Origin: Caulobacter sp.
GTDB lineage: Bacteria > Pseudomonadota > Alphaproteobacteria > Caulobacterales > Caulobacteraceae
NCBI GenBank assembly: GCA_028291265.1
Contig: JAQGIK010000156.1
Span: 1-58,872, forward strand
Length of the DNA stretch: 58,872 nt
Direction of reading: 5' to 3'
Below the pieces are notes generated by a model. It had not been told where the DNA came from, did no database searches, and saw only the letters and a list, made by a program, of their open reading frames with translations. Each line of letters starts with the position of its first letter. The first letter of the stretch is position 1. A program made the position numbers and the translations under genes. Positions 25,329-33,908 of the stretch are shown here, in pieces.

Positions 25329-26668
25329 GCCAGCACCTCGGCGAGTTGGGTCTTGAAGGTTTCGATATCGCCGTCGGTGACGGTCTCGGTGGCGCAGACC
25401 AGCAACACGTCGTCGAGGCCCGCGTGCGGGTCCAGCCGGCTGTAGGGCACGCCGGCCAGCACGCCGCGCCGGGCCAACGCCTCGACCACCTCGGCGGCCG
25501 GTTTGCTGAGCTTGACGGCGAACTCGTTGAAGAAGCGGGGGGTGAGCACCTCCACGCCCTTCACGCCGCTCAGGGCGATTTTGGTCTTCAGCGCCTGCTG
25601 GTGATTGAGCAACGCCAGCTTGCGCAGGCCCACCTCGCCGAGCAGCGACATATGGATGGTGAAGGCCAGGGCGCAGAGGCCGCTGTTGGTGCAGATGTTG
25701 CTGGTCGCCTTGTCGCGGCGGATATGCTGCTCCCGCGTCGACAGGGTCAGCACGAAGCCGCGCCGGCCGTCGGCGTCCACCGTCTCGCCGCACAGCCGTC
25801 CCGGCGCCTGGCGGACCAGCTTTTCCCGGCAGGCGAACAGGCCGACGTAGGGGCCGCCGAAGTTCAGCGCATTGCCGATCGACTGGCCCTCGGCGACGGC
25901 GATGTCGGCGCCCATCTCGCCGGGCGATTTCAGCAGGCCGAACGAGATGGCCTCGGTGGTCACCACGATCATCAGCGCCCCGGCCGCCTGGGCCGCCGCG
26001 GCGATCCTGGTGACGTCCGTCGCCGTGCCGAAGACGTTGGGCGTCTGCACCACCACGCAGGCGGTATCGGCGTCGATGGCGGCGATGACCGCGTCTTCCG
26101 CATCGACCGCCGCCTTGAGGCGCTCGGTGGCGACGCCGGCCGCATGGGCGAGGGTCTCGACCGTCTGGACGTAATGGGGATGCAGGCCGCCCGACAGGAT
26201 GGCCTTGCTGCGGCGGGTCACCCGCGACGCCATCATCACCGCCTCACCAGCCGCCGTGGAGCCGTCGTAGAGGCTGGCGTTGGCGACATCCATGCCGGTC
26301 AGGGCCGCCACCTGGGTCTGGAACTCGAACAGCACCTGCAGGGTGCCCTGGGCGATCTCCGGCTGGTAGGGCGTGTAGCTGGTCAGGAACTCCGACCGCT
26401 GGATGATGTGGTCGACCGAGGCCGGCACATGGTGGCGATAGGCCCCCGCCCCGCAGAAGAAGGGCACGGACCCCGCCGCGACGTTCCTGGCCGCCAGGGC
26501 ACCGAGCTCACGCTCGACCTCCAGCTCGCCCGCGAACCCGGGCAGGTCGACGGGACCGTCGAGCACGGCCGATTTCGGCACATCGACGAACAGCTCATCG
26601 ACGCTGCCGGCGCCGATGGCGCCCAGCATCTGACGCCGGTCGTCAGGGGTCAGGGGGAGATAGCGCAT
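25325..26668 (-). CDS. gcvPA: Glycine dehydrogenase (decarboxylating) subunit 1
   Basis: The 447-residue protein is the N-terminal half of split P-protein. It starts [15 protein letters not shown] and contains [34 protein letters not shown] and [15 protein letters not shown], all family signatures. It has no PLP lysine of its own; it forms a heterotetramer with GcvPB. It follows the unknown gene in the operon by 3 bases. Confidence 0.96.
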   Translation of the reverse strand: MRYLPLTPDDRRQMLGAIGAGSVDELFVDVPKSAVLDGPVDLPGFAGELEVERELGALAARNVAAGSVPFFCGAGAYRHHVPASVDHIIQRSEFLTSYTPYQPEIAQGTLQVLFEFQTQVAALTGMDVANASLYDGSTAAGEAVMMASRVTRRSKAILSGGLHPHYVQTVETLAHAAGVATERLKAAVDAEDAVIAAIDADTACVVVQTPNVFGTATDVTRIAAAAQAAGALMIVVTTEAISFGLLKSPGEMGADIAVAEGQSIGNALNFGGPYVGLFACREKLVRQAPGRLCGETVDADGRRGFVLTLSTREQHIRRDKATSNICTNSGLCALAFTIHMSLLGEVGLRKLALLNHQQALKTKIALSGVKGVEVLTPRFFNEFAVKLSKPAAEVVEALARRGVLAGVPYSRLDPHAGLDDVLLVCATETVTDGDIETFKTQLAEVLA

Positions 26669-26671
26669 CGA

Positions 26672-27238
26672 TCAGAGAGCCTTGCCGAAAAGGGCGTCCG
26701 ACAGACGCCGCAGAAGGGAATGGGAGGGGGCGCTGACCAGGTCGGGCAGCGGCTTGCGAGCCTTCAGGGCGACGGAGCGGCGCTCGTTGACGCCCCTGGC
26801 GACGGCCTCCTTGCGCAGCACCTCGGTGGCCTCACCGGCCTGCCAGTCCTCGAAGGCATGCGCCAGAAGCGACTCGAGGTCCTCGGGACGCCGCACCGTC
26901 TGGGCGCTCGAAAAGCCGAGCGTCAGGGTGGCCGGGACCGGGCCGGCGGACGGCAGCGCATAGAAGGCGTCGCCGAAGTTGACCATCGAGGCTGTTTCCT
27001 CAGCGATCCGCCAGATGGCGGCGGCGACGGTCCCGGTCATCTCCTCGGTCGTCAGCAGGCCGATGTCGTCGTCGCCGTCGATGAACAGGTGGATCTGGGT
27101 GCGGTCGCTGAGGCGAACCGTTTCGGCCGCCGCCGAATGCTGGGCGCCGATGGCGGCCAGGGCGCGGGAGACGCCCGCGTTGAAAGCCTTCGGACCCCCC
27201 GTCGCCGTGGTCGGATGCAGGAAGATCTCGAAGGCCAT
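26672..27238 (-). CDS. Unknown protein inside the gcv operon
   Basis: The 188-residue protein lies between gcvH and gcvPA with only 3 bases on each side, so it is certainly part of the operon. It has no signal peptide or membrane helix. The first 120 residues look like an alpha/beta domain (MAFEIFLHPTTATGG, IHLFIDGDDDIGLLT, FGDAFYALPS), followed by a charged helical tail. I do not recognise it as a GcvL, GcvR or lipoate enzyme. A role linked to glycine cleavage is inferred from position only. Confidence 0.85.
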   Translation of the reverse strand: MAFEIFLHPTTATGGPKAFNAGVSRALAAIGAQHSAAAETVRLSDRTQIHLFIDGDDDIGLLTTEEMTGTVAAAIWRIAEETASMVNFGDAFYALPSAGPVPATLTLGFSSAQTVRRPEDLESLLAHAFEDWQAGEATEVLRKEAVARGVNERRSVALKARKPLPDLVSAPSHSLLRRLSDALFGKAL

Positions 27239-27241
27239 GGC

Positions 27242-27607
27242 TTAAAGAGTCCCCAGATAGTCTTCGTAGGCGCCGCGATCCATCAGGGCGTCGACCTCGG
27301 CGGGATTGCTCAGCTTGACCTTGGCGAACCAGCCGCCGTGTTCCGGCGCGGCGTTGACGGTCTCGGGCGCGTCGCCGAGTTCGCTGTTGGCCTCGACCAC
27401 CTCGCCCGACACCGGGGCGTAGACGTCGGAGGCGGCCTTGACGCTCTCGACGACGGCGAAGCTGTCGCCCTGGCTGACCGTCTTGCCGACTTCCGGCGTC
27501 TCGACGAACACCACATCGCCCAGCTGTTCGGCGGCATAGGCGGTGATGCCGACGGTGGCGACGCCGTCCTCGACGACGACCCACTCGTGGTCCTTGGTGA
27601 AGCGCAT
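27242..27607 (-). CDS. gcvH: Glycine cleavage system H protein
   Basis: The 121-residue lipoyl carrier shuttles the aminomethyl group between the P, T and L proteins. The lipoylated lysine is K57 in [18 protein letters not shown] at the start and the C-terminal [11 protein letters not shown] are typical. It starts 17 bases after gcvT with a GGGAGGAG ribosome binding site. Confidence 0.97.
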   Translation of the reverse strand: MRFTKDHEWVVVEDGVATVGITAYAAEQLGDVVFVETPEVGKTVSQGDSFAVVESVKAASDVYAPVSGEVVEANSELGDAPETVNAAPEHGGWFAKVKLSNPAEVDALMDRGAYEDYLGTL

Positions 27608-27624
27608 CTTAAGTCTCTCCTCCC

Positions 27625-28740
27625 TTAGAGTTTGCGGACGTAGCGTTTGGGGACGAACGGCATGGCCACGACCTCGGCCGCGCCGGCCCGTCCCCGGACG
27701 ATGACATTGAGCTTGGTGCCCACGGCCGCCTGGGCCGGCGGCACGAAGCCCATGGCGATGGGGTGGCCGAGGCTGGGGGCGAAGCCGCCGCTGGTCACCC
27801 TGCCGATGACCGCGCCGGTCCCGTCGGCGATCTCCGCGCCCTCGCGGGCCGGGGCGCCTTCAAGGATCTTCAGGCCGACGCGGACCCGCGACGGGCCCTC
27901 GGCCAGCTCTTTGGCGATGCGGGCGGCGCCGGGGAAGTCCTGGGCGTCCCGCCGCTTCTTGCTGACGGCGAAGGCGAGGGCGGCCTCGATGGGGCTGGTG
28001 GTCTCGTCGATGTCGTGGCCGTAGAGCGGCAGGCCCGCCTCCAGGCGCAGGCTGTCGCGGGCTCCCAGGCCGATCGGCTTGACCCGCGGGTCGGCCAGCA
28101 GGGTCTCCCAGACCGCCGCGGCGCTCTCGCCCGGGATGGAGATCTCGTAGCCGTCCTCGCCGGTGTAGCCCGAGCGCGAGACGAAGGCCGGCAGGCCGAA
28201 AGCGGTCATCGCCCGGGCCTCGGAGAACACCAGGGTCAGGGCGTCGGGCGCATGTTGCGCCATCACCGCCGCCGCTTCCGGTCCCTGCAGCGCCAGCAGC
28301 GCCCGGTCTTCCAGACGCTCGATCTTCACCTGCGGGCTCAGTTCGTTGTCGATGAACTTGAAGTCGCCGTCCTTGCAGGCCCCGTTGACGATGACGAACA
28401 GGCCGTCGTCGTCGGGACGGGAGGCCATCAGGTCATCGATGATGCCGCCCTTCTTGTTGAGCAGCAGGCTGTAGCGCTGCTTGCCGGGCGCCAGGCCGAT
28501 AAAGTCGCCGGGCGTCACCTCCTCGAAGGCCGACAGGGGCGAGACGCCGCGCAGCCGCGCCTGGCCCATGTGGCTGACGTCGAACAGCCCGGCGTGCTCG
28601 CGCGTCCACAGGTGCTCCTTGAGCACCCCGTCGGCGTACTGCACCGGCATCAGGTAGCCGGCGAAGGGAACCATCCGCGCGCCGGCGGCGACGTGGGCGT
28701 CGTAGAGCGGGGTTTTCCTGAGGTCGGCCTGGTCGGTCAC
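27625..28740 (-). CDS. gcvT: Glycine cleavage system T protein (aminomethyltransferase)
   Basis: The 371-residue protein transfers the aminomethyl carbon from GcvH to tetrahydrofolate, releasing ammonia. It has the N-terminal [23 protein letters not shown] split across the family start, FDVSHMGQ, and [13 protein letters not shown]. The start is a GTG with GGAG about eight bases upstream. It is the first gene after the glycine riboswitch. Confidence 0.96.
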   Translation of the reverse strand: MTDQADLRKTPLYDAHVAAGARMVPFAGYLMPVQYADGVLKEHLWTREHAGLFDVSHMGQARLRGVSPLSAFEEVTPGDFIGLAPGKQRYSLLLNKKGGIIDDLMASRPDDDGLFVIVNGACKDGDFKFIDNELSPQVKIERLEDRALLALQGPEAAAVMAQHAPDALTLVFSEARAMTAFGLPAFVSRSGYTGEDGYEISIPGESAAAVWETLLADPRVKPIGLGARDSLRLEAGLPLYGHDIDETTSPIEAALAFAVSKKRRDAQDFPGAARIAKELAEGPSRVRVGLKILEGAPAREGAEIADGTGAVIGRVTSGGFAPSLGHPIAMGFVPPAQAAVGTKLNVIVRGRAGAAEVVAMPFVPKRYVRKL

Positions 28741-28800
28741 GGGAGGGTCTCCGGGGTCGATGCGTCCACGCCCGGTTCACACCGGTCGGATGGTCGCCCC

Positions 28801-28889
28801 CGCTGTCCCTTGCGCCTGAGAGATTTCAGCGGACGAAGTTGTCCCGCCTTGCTCCTTCGGCGAACCGCTTGCGGCGGTTCTTTCCAGCG
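28801..28889 (-). promoter_or_regulatory. Glycine riboswitch (single aptamer) upstream of gcvT
   Basis: On the minus strand this leader holds the conserved glycine-aptamer core: CGCTGGAAAGAACCGCC, then GCCGAAGGAGCAA, then CTCTCAGGCGCAAGGGACAGCG, with the outer CGCTG/CAGCG pairing closing the P1 stem. Only one aptamer is visible, so this is the singlet form. Glycine binding is expected to switch on the gcv operon. The end of the aptamer is about 60 bases from the gcvT GTG, leaving room for an expression platform that may act on translation. Confidence 0.9.
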
Positions 28890-29060
28890 TTCCTAGCGCC
28901 TCGCGGTCCGTTTGCCTGAGCGTTTCCGGGGCGGTTGCGCCTTCGGCCTCGGGGTGAAGAATCCCGACGTCTCCCGCGAGACAGGGACGTTCCTGATCGA
29001 CCGGGCAGGGGGAGTCAAGGCGGGGATGGCCTATGGGGGCTCAGGGCCGCCATTCGCCCA

Positions 29061-29471
29061 TCACGAGGGCGGGAGCGGCAAGTCCACGCGCCTTGAGGGC
29101 GCACCGGGCGGCCCGAGTCTGACCGTGGCATAGGACCCGGCCGGAAGCGTCCGTGGCAGCGCGGCCGAGGCCGAACGCCACAGCGCTTCAGCGTTCTTGC
29201 CATAGAAGTAGACGGTGAAGTAGCCGCCGCCGATTTCATGGCCATCCAGGTCGCCAGTCCCATCCGCTTTGACCCGAGCTTCCATGGCGTCTTCGAGCGG
29301 ATAGAGGGCGAAGGATTCGCCGCTGGCGCCGAACTCGGCGTCGGACAGCTTGATCGAGACGATCACCGCCTGCTCGTCGGGCTTGGTCACGGCCTTGGTT
29401 TCGGCCTTCCCACAGGACGCCAAAGCCGCCGCACCGATCAACCCGAGAATCGTCCGCTTGAGCAATGTCAT
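29061..29471 (-). CDS. Predicted lipoprotein of unknown function
   Basis: The 136-residue protein starts MTLLKRTILGLIGAAALASC, a lipoprotein signal with lipobox LASC (Cys 20). The mature part contains KLSDAEFGASGESFALYPLEDAMEAR split by beta strands and ends in a basic/proline tail. No family was recognised. It is divergent from the M20 peptidase gene, with 59 bases between their starts. Confidence 0.8.
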   Translation of the reverse strand: MTLLKRTILGLIGAAALASCGKAETKAVTKPDEQAVIVSIKLSDAEFGASGESFALYPLEDAMEARVKADGTGDLDGHEIGGGYFTVYFYGKNAEALWRSASAALPRTLPAGSYATVRLGPPGAPSRRVDLPLPPS

Positions 29472-29530
29472 CTCCCATGACTCTTTCCGGTTGCGACCCT
29501 ACTGTAGAAAAAAGCCTCGGGGAGGGCGTC

Positions 29531-31003
29531 ATGAAGCTGTTTGGGAAGATCGTCCTTGGGGCGGTCGCCATGGTGGCCGTGCTGGTCGCCGTCGTGGTCG
29601 TGCGCACCCTGACCTTCAAGCCGCCGGCCGCGGTCGATATCAGCAGCGTCAAGCTGGCCGCCGCCCCGACCATCGACCAGGTCGCCGCGGCCGAGCACCT
29701 GTCGCAGGCCGTGCAGATCCGCACCGTCTCCAACCAGGACAAGGCCGACAACCAGTGGGCCGAGTGGGATCGCCTCCACGCCTGGCTGGCCACGACCTAT
29801 CCCGCCGCCCACGCGGCCATGACCCGCGAGATCCTGCCGAACAAGGCGCTTGTCTACACCTGGACCGGCAGCGACGCCTCGCTGAAGCCCATAGTCCTGA
29901 TGGCCCATCAGGACGTGGTGCCGATCACCCCGGGCACCGAGAAGGACTGGAAGCACCAGCCGTTCGGCGGCGAGATCGCCGGGGACGCGGTATGGGGTCG
30001 CGGCTCCATCGACGACAAGGGCAGCCTGGTCGCCCTGTTCGAGGGTCTCGACGCCCTGGCGAAGTCCGGCTTCAAACCCAGACGCACCGTCATCGTCGTC
30101 AGCGGCCAGGACGAGGAGGCCGGCGGCACGGGCGCCCGGGCGGCGGCGGCCCTGCTCAAGTCTCGTGGCATCCAGGCCGAATGGGTCCTCGACGAGGGTT
30201 CGGCGGCCATCAACGACCACCCGATCACCGGCAAGCCCGCCGCCGTCATCGGCATCGCCGAGAAGGGTTACGCGACCCTGGTCGTCACCGCACCGGCTAA
30301 GGGCGGGCACAGCTCCGCCCCGCCCAAGGAGACCGGCGTCGGCACCCTGGCCCGGGCGATCACCGCCATCACCGACAACCAGTTCGAGATGCGCCTCGAC
30401 GGCCCCGGCGCCCAGATGATCTCGACCCTGTCGGCCCAGGGCTCCTTCGCCACCCGCATGGCCATCGCCAACCAGTGGCTGTTCGGCGGGATGCTGAAGG
30501 ACAAGGTCGCCGCCACCCCGGCCGGAGCGGCGCTGCTGCACACCACCATCGCCCCGACCATGCTCAAGGGCAGCCCCAAGGAGAACGTCCTGCCGCAGGA
30601 CGCCGCCGCCTGGATCAACTACCGCATCGCCCCTGGCCAGACGACGAACGACGTCATGGCCGCCGCCAAACAGGCGACCCGGGGCATGGACGTGCAGCTG
30701 AAATGGGCCGGGGCGGTGATCAACCCCTCGCCGGTCAGCTCGACCAACTCCGAGGGCTGGAAGCTGCTGGCGGCGCTGGCGTCGGACGACGGCAAGCTGC
30801 CCGTCGCGCCGGGGCTGGTCGGGGCCGGCACCGACAGCCGCTACATGACCCCCATCGCCAGCGACATCTACCGCTACCAGCCGCTGCTCGCCAACCTCGA
30901 CACCTTCGGCATGATCCACGGCACCAACGAGCACATGACCCTGGCCAACCTGGAGCGGATGACGACCTTCTATGCCCGGTTGGTCGCCTCGGCGGCTGGC
31001 TGA
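29531..31003 (+). CDS. Membrane-anchored M20 family peptidase
   Basis: The 490-residue protein has one N-terminal membrane helix (about residues 5-26) and an M20 zinc peptidase domain. The metal-binding elements are MAHQDVVP, GRGSIDDKGS and GQDEEAGG (the catalytic and metal carboxylates), with HGTNE near the C-terminus. This resembles the carboxypeptidase S (CPS1)/PM20D1 branch, which acts on peptides or N-acyl amino acids. The ATG at 29531 follows GGGAGGGC. The active site would face the periplasm. Confidence 0.9.
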   Translation: MKLFGKIVLGAVAMVAVLVAVVVVRTLTFKPPAAVDISSVKLAAAPTIDQVAAAEHLSQAVQIRTVSNQDKADNQWAEWDRLHAWLATTYPAAHAAMTREILPNKALVYTWTGSDASLKPIVLMAHQDVVPITPGTEKDWKHQPFGGEIAGDAVWGRGSIDDKGSLVALFEGLDALAKSGFKPRRTVIVVSGQDEEAGGTGARAAAALLKSRGIQAEWVLDEGSAAINDHPITGKPAAVIGIAEKGYATLVVTAPAKGGHSSAPPKETGVGTLARAITAITDNQFEMRLDGPGAQMISTLSAQGSFATRMAIANQWLFGGMLKDKVAATPAGAALLHTTIAPTMLKGSPKENVLPQDAAAWINYRIAPGQTTNDVMAAAKQATRGMDVQLKWAGAVINPSPVSSTNSEGWKLLAALASDDGKLPVAPGLVGAGTDSRYMTPIASDIYRYQPLLANLDTFGMIHGTNEHMTLANLERMTTFYARLVASAAG

Positions 31004-31077
31004 CGAAAAAGTTCACATCGCCTGTCGGGACTCCTCGGTGTGACCCGTCCTAGGGTCAAATCGAGAGGAGCCACCCC

Positions 31078-31515
31078 ATGCGTATGATCTTCGTGAACCT
31101 GCCGGTGAAGAACGTGAAGGCCTCCCGCGCCTTCTTCGAGGCCCTCGGCTTTGCCATCAACGAGCAGTTCTGCAGCGAGGACACCGCCTGCGTCGTCTTC
31201 GCCGACAACATCTTCGCCATGCTGCTCGAGCGCAAACGCTTCAAGGACTTCCTGAAAGGCGACATCGCCGACAATTCGAAGAACAAGGAGGTCCTGACCT
31301 GCCTGTCCTGCGAAAGCCGGGCCGAGGTCGAGGCCTTCAAGGCCAAGGCTCTGGCCGCCGGCGGAACCGAATGGATGCCGCCCCAGGACTACGGCTTCAT
31401 GTACGGCGACAGCTTCTGCGACCTGGACGGCCACGTCTGGGAATTCAACTGGATGGACATGGCGGCCGCCGCGGCCGGCGCTCACCACGAGATCGAAATC
31501 AAACCGGGCGGCTGA
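31078..31515 (+). CDS. VOC family (glyoxalase-like) protein
   Basis: The 145-residue protein has the paired beta-alpha-beta-beta-beta modules of the vicinal oxygen chelate fold, starting MRMIFVNLPVKNVKASRAFFEALGF in segments, with DLDGHVWEFNWMD near the end supplying a metal-ligand type Glu. The family covers lactoylglutathione lyase, dioxygenase and resistance proteins, so substrate is open. It precedes a DUF6958 gene by 4 bases. Confidence 0.9.
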   Translation: MRMIFVNLPVKNVKASRAFFEALGFAINEQFCSEDTACVVFADNIFAMLLERKRFKDFLKGDIADNSKNKEVLTCLSCESRAEVEAFKAKALAAGGTEWMPPQDYGFMYGDSFCDLDGHVWEFNWMDMAAAAAGAHHEIEIKPGG

Positions 31516-31519
31516 CTTT

Positions 31520-31810
31520 ATGACCGAGAAGATCGACATCGAGAATGTCGTCCAGCCGGGGAAGACCTATCGGGTCGACCGGGCCAGGTACGAGGCCATG
31601 CGCGCGGCCATGTGGGCCGCCCTGCCCACCGCCTCCCCGGGCCTCGACGCCCGGGCCCTGAAGGCGGCCATCTTGCCGGCCTTGCCCGAGGACCTGTTCC
31701 CGGGCGGGGCCACGGCCGGCTGGTGGATCAAATGCGTGCAGCTCGACCTCGAGGCCAAGCGCCGGGTCGTCCGCGAGGGCAAGCCGCTGCGGTTCCGGCG
31801 GGCCGGCTGA
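31520..31810 (+). CDS. DUF6958 family protein
   Basis: This 96-residue protein begins KIDIENVVQPGKTYRVDRA and has GGATAGWWIKCVQLDLEAKR near its end, which I recognise as the small DUF6958 family with no known function. It has no signal peptide. It starts 4 bases after the VOC gene stop and is probably co-translated with it. Confidence 0.8.
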   Translation: MTEKIDIENVVQPGKTYRVDRARYEAMRAAMWAALPTASPGLDARALKAAILPALPEDLFPGGATAGWWIKCVQLDLEAKRRVVREGKPLRFRRAG

Positions 31811-31813
31811 CGC

Positions 31814-32413
31814 CTACCCCCGCGCCTCCCGGTGCAGGGCGATGGCCAGCTTGCCGACCTTCTCCAGATGCGCGGTCGCCTGAACCAGGCTGTCCTGCGC
31901 CGCCTGCAGGGCTTCCTTCCAGGCGCCGCCGTCGGGCGCCGCCAGGGCGCGAGTCAGGGCCATGGTGGTCGCCGCTTCGCTGATGATGGCCGTGCGCTGC
32001 AGATGGGTCACGGCGTCGAGGATGGCCAGCGCTCCGGCGTCGAGCACCATCAGGCTCAGCATCGGATCGGTCGACTCGATCGCCGCCCGGTAGGCGGCGT
32101 TGCTCAGCTCCTGGGCGGTCGCCGCCGCCGTCGCCAGCGGGGCGACGACAAGCGCCGCCGCCGGTCCGCCGGCCGCCGCCTTGGCCGTCGCGGCCGTGTC
32201 CAGAGAGTACAGGGTTGAGACCCCCATGGTGGTGGCGGCCTGGGCCGTGACATAGGTCTGCTGCTGGTTGTTGGTGGCGTTGTGGGCGGCGTTGGCCAGC
32301 GCCTGGCTGGTGGCGACGAACAGGTTGCCCATGGCGATGGCCGGGGCGTCGCCCAGCACCTTGGTGTTCACCTGGGTGACGGAATCGGTGATCTGGCTGT
32401 TGACGTCGGGCAT
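31814..32413 (-). CDS. RebB-type R-body protein with long C-terminal extension
   Basis: Residues 1-80 match the RebB family of R-body (refractile body) structural proteins: VNSQITDSVTQVNTKVLGDA, PAIAMGNLFVATSQALANAA, HNATNNQQQTYVTAQAATT, GVSTLYSLDTA. R-bodies are coiled protein ribbons that unroll on pH change, known from Paramecium symbionts and some free-living bacteria. Typical RebB proteins end near here; this one continues for about 120 more alanine-rich helical residues, giving 199. The ATG at 32413 follows AAAAGG and fits the family start better than a GTG 33 bases upstream. No other reb gene is visible nearby. Confidence 0.85.
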   Translation of the reverse strand: MPDVNSQITDSVTQVNTKVLGDAPAIAMGNLFVATSQALANAAHNATNNQQQTYVTAQAATTMGVSTLYSLDTAATAKAAAGGPAAALVVAPLATAAATAQELSNAAYRAAIESTDPMLSLMVLDAGALAILDAVTHLQRTAIISEAATTMALTRALAAPDGGAWKEALQAAQDSLVQATAHLEKVGKLAIALHREARG

Positions 32414-32471
32414 GGCGCGGACCTTTTGTGCGATCTGAGCGCGCACTATCCCCCCGTCGCGTTCAGATTGT

Positions 32472-33038
32472 CTATGCGGCGATGGCCTTCGACATCCAGC
32501 CGATGGGGCCCAGGCTCATCAAGGCGAAGGCGGCCAGGTGCCACCAGCGGTTCCGGATGAAGATCAGCGAGATGAAGACCCCCAGGATCACGAAATCCAC
32601 CCAGCGGTCGGTGACCACCGCCAGGCCATGGCCGGCCAGCAGGCCCGAGCCGACGGTCGTCAGGGTCGGCCAGGCCAGGGCGGCGGCGTAGAGGGTCCAG
32701 AAATAGGGTCCGTTGCGGTCGTAGTAGAGCCGCAGGTCCAGCCCGCCGGCCGGCACATCGTCGGGCAGGGCGCAGGCGGCCAGCAGGAACAGCAGCACCA
32801 GTTCGATCAGCTCCGGCAGGAACAGGCCGATGGTCAGAGGTTGATCCTGCGCCGCGAACAGACCCCACCAGATCTGGATGATGGTCAGCACCGCGAAGAC
32901 GGTCGCTGTCGGGGCGGCCCAGTCCCAGCGCACCAGCCCGGGGGCCCTTAGAAGCTTGTGCAGGCTGACCAGCACGTCGGTCAGGGCCAGGCCGACGACG
33001 ATCGCGCCCAGCACCGAGACATATTCGAACCCGCTCAC
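32472..33038 (-). CDS. Multi-pass membrane protein of unknown function
   Basis: The 188-residue protein has about five to six hydrophobic helices (for example VLGAIVVGLALTDVLVSL, LTIIQIWWGLF, LIELVLLFLLAACALP, FVILGVFISLIFI) and no recognised motif. The start is a GTG with AAGGGAGGGG upstream. It lies 19 bases after a Crp/Fnr regulator gene and 58 bases before the rebB-like gene, all on the same strand. A transport or sensing role cannot be told from the sequence. Confidence 0.8.
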   Translation of the reverse strand: MSGFEYVSVLGAIVVGLALTDVLVSLHKLLRAPGLVRWDWAAPTATVFAVLTIIQIWWGLFAAQDQPLTIGLFLPELIELVLLFLLAACALPDDVPAGGLDLRLYYDRNGPYFWTLYAAALAWPTLTTVGSGLLAGHGLAVVTDRWVDFVILGVFISLIFIRNRWWHLAAFALMSLGPIGWMSKAIAA

Positions 33039-33057
33039 AGCCCCTCCCTTGCGGCCT

Positions 33058-33774
33058 TCAAGAGACCCGCGACAGCTTCCCCAGATCGCGGATGATCCAC
33101 TTTCCCATGTGCTTGTCGAGGATGCCGGCGGTCTTCAGGGCCGTGATCTCGCGCTGGACGCTCTGGCGGGTGACGTCGAAGTGGTCGCCGATGTCGCTCT
33201 GGGTGATGGGCAGGCCGATGGTGCAGCTCTGGCCGACACGCTCCTCGGCGCAACGCTCCGCCAGGCTTTCGAACAGCAGGGCGATGCGCTTGCCCAGCCG
33301 ATGGTTGGCCCGCATGTCGCGGTTGGCCATCTGGCGCGAGATCGAGCCCGCGAACTTGCGGCACAGGGTCTCGGGGATTTCCGGATGAGCCCGGTACAGG
33401 TCCCAGAAGTCTTCGGCGCCCAGCACCCGCACCTTCGCGTCGGTCAGCGCCAGCGTGGTGTGGTGATAGGGCCGCCGGGCGATCACCGCCGTCTCTGAAA
33501 AGCAGTTGCCGGGCGAATAGATGGCGATGATCGACTGGCGCCCGTCTTCCAGCAGGCCGACCAGCTTCACATAGCCGCTCTCCATTTGGTGGATGCGGCT
33601 GGGGGCTTCGCCGGCCTGTTTCAGCGGCTCGCCGGCGGCGACCGTGATGGTCGTCATGCGGGCATGGATCGCCGCCGCCACGGCGGGCGGCAGTTCGGCG
33701 ATCCAGTTCTCGTTGCTGGTGATTCCGTGCATGCCGGGTCTCGGGCGCATTCCCTCAGGATAGCGTTTGACCAT
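33058..33774 (-). CDS. Crp/Fnr family transcriptional regulator
   Basis: The 238-residue protein has an N-terminal cyclic-nucleotide-binding-like barrel (AGEPLKQAGEAPSRIHQM, then SIIAIYSPGNCFSETAVI) and a C-terminal winged helix (LPITQSDIGDHFDVTRQSVQ). The N-terminus has no cysteines of the FNR iron-sulfur type. The ATG at 33774 is preceded by GGAGGGG at about 9 bases; later in-frame Met codons at 33750 and 33732 are less well placed. It is divergent from the TonB receptor, and its own start is 17 bases from a perfect palindrome. Confidence 0.9.
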   Translation of the reverse strand: MVKRYPEGMRPRPGMHGITSNENWIAELPPAVAAAIHARMTTITVAAGEPLKQAGEAPSRIHQMESGYVKLVGLLEDGRQSIIAIYSPGNCFSETAVIARRPYHHTTLALTDAKVRVLGAEDFWDLYRAHPEIPETLCRKFAGSISRQMANRDMRANHRLGKRIALLFESLAERCAEERVGQSCTIGLPITQSDIGDHFDVTRQSVQREITALKTAGILDKHMGKWIIRDLGKLSRVS

Positions 33775-33790
33775 ACCGCCAACCCCTCCG

Positions 33791-33805
33791 GGCGAAAATT
33801 TCGCC
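33791..33805. promoter_or_regulatory. Palindromic operator candidate between crp-like gene and TonB receptor
   Basis: GGCGAAA-A-TTTCGCC is a perfect 15-base palindrome in the 134-base divergent intergenic region. It sits 17 bases upstream of the regulator's start codon and about 104 bases upstream of the receptor. The place suggests autoregulation by a dimeric regulator. It is not the classical Crp (TGTGA-N6-TCACA) or FNR (TTGAT-N4-ATCAA) sequence. Confidence 0.5.
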
Positions 33806-33908
33806 GAATGTAAAAAAGGTGTCACCGATTTCCGCAGGGGCCATCCCAAACCTCCCGCCAACGAGACCAGACGGCGACCAGCGCCGCGGCATCGGGAGGA
33901 GGATAGAC

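Noticed and set aside
28912-29133. A 73-codon plus-strand frame between the riboswitch and the lipoprotein gene
   Set aside because: It overlaps the 3' end of the lipoprotein gene, begins in the gcv promoter area and codes for G/P-rich sequence with no family match.
33058-33774. Reading the Crp/Fnr protein as an oxygen-sensing FNR
   Set aside because: The N-terminal region lacks the cysteine cluster; the cysteines present are scattered in the later domains.
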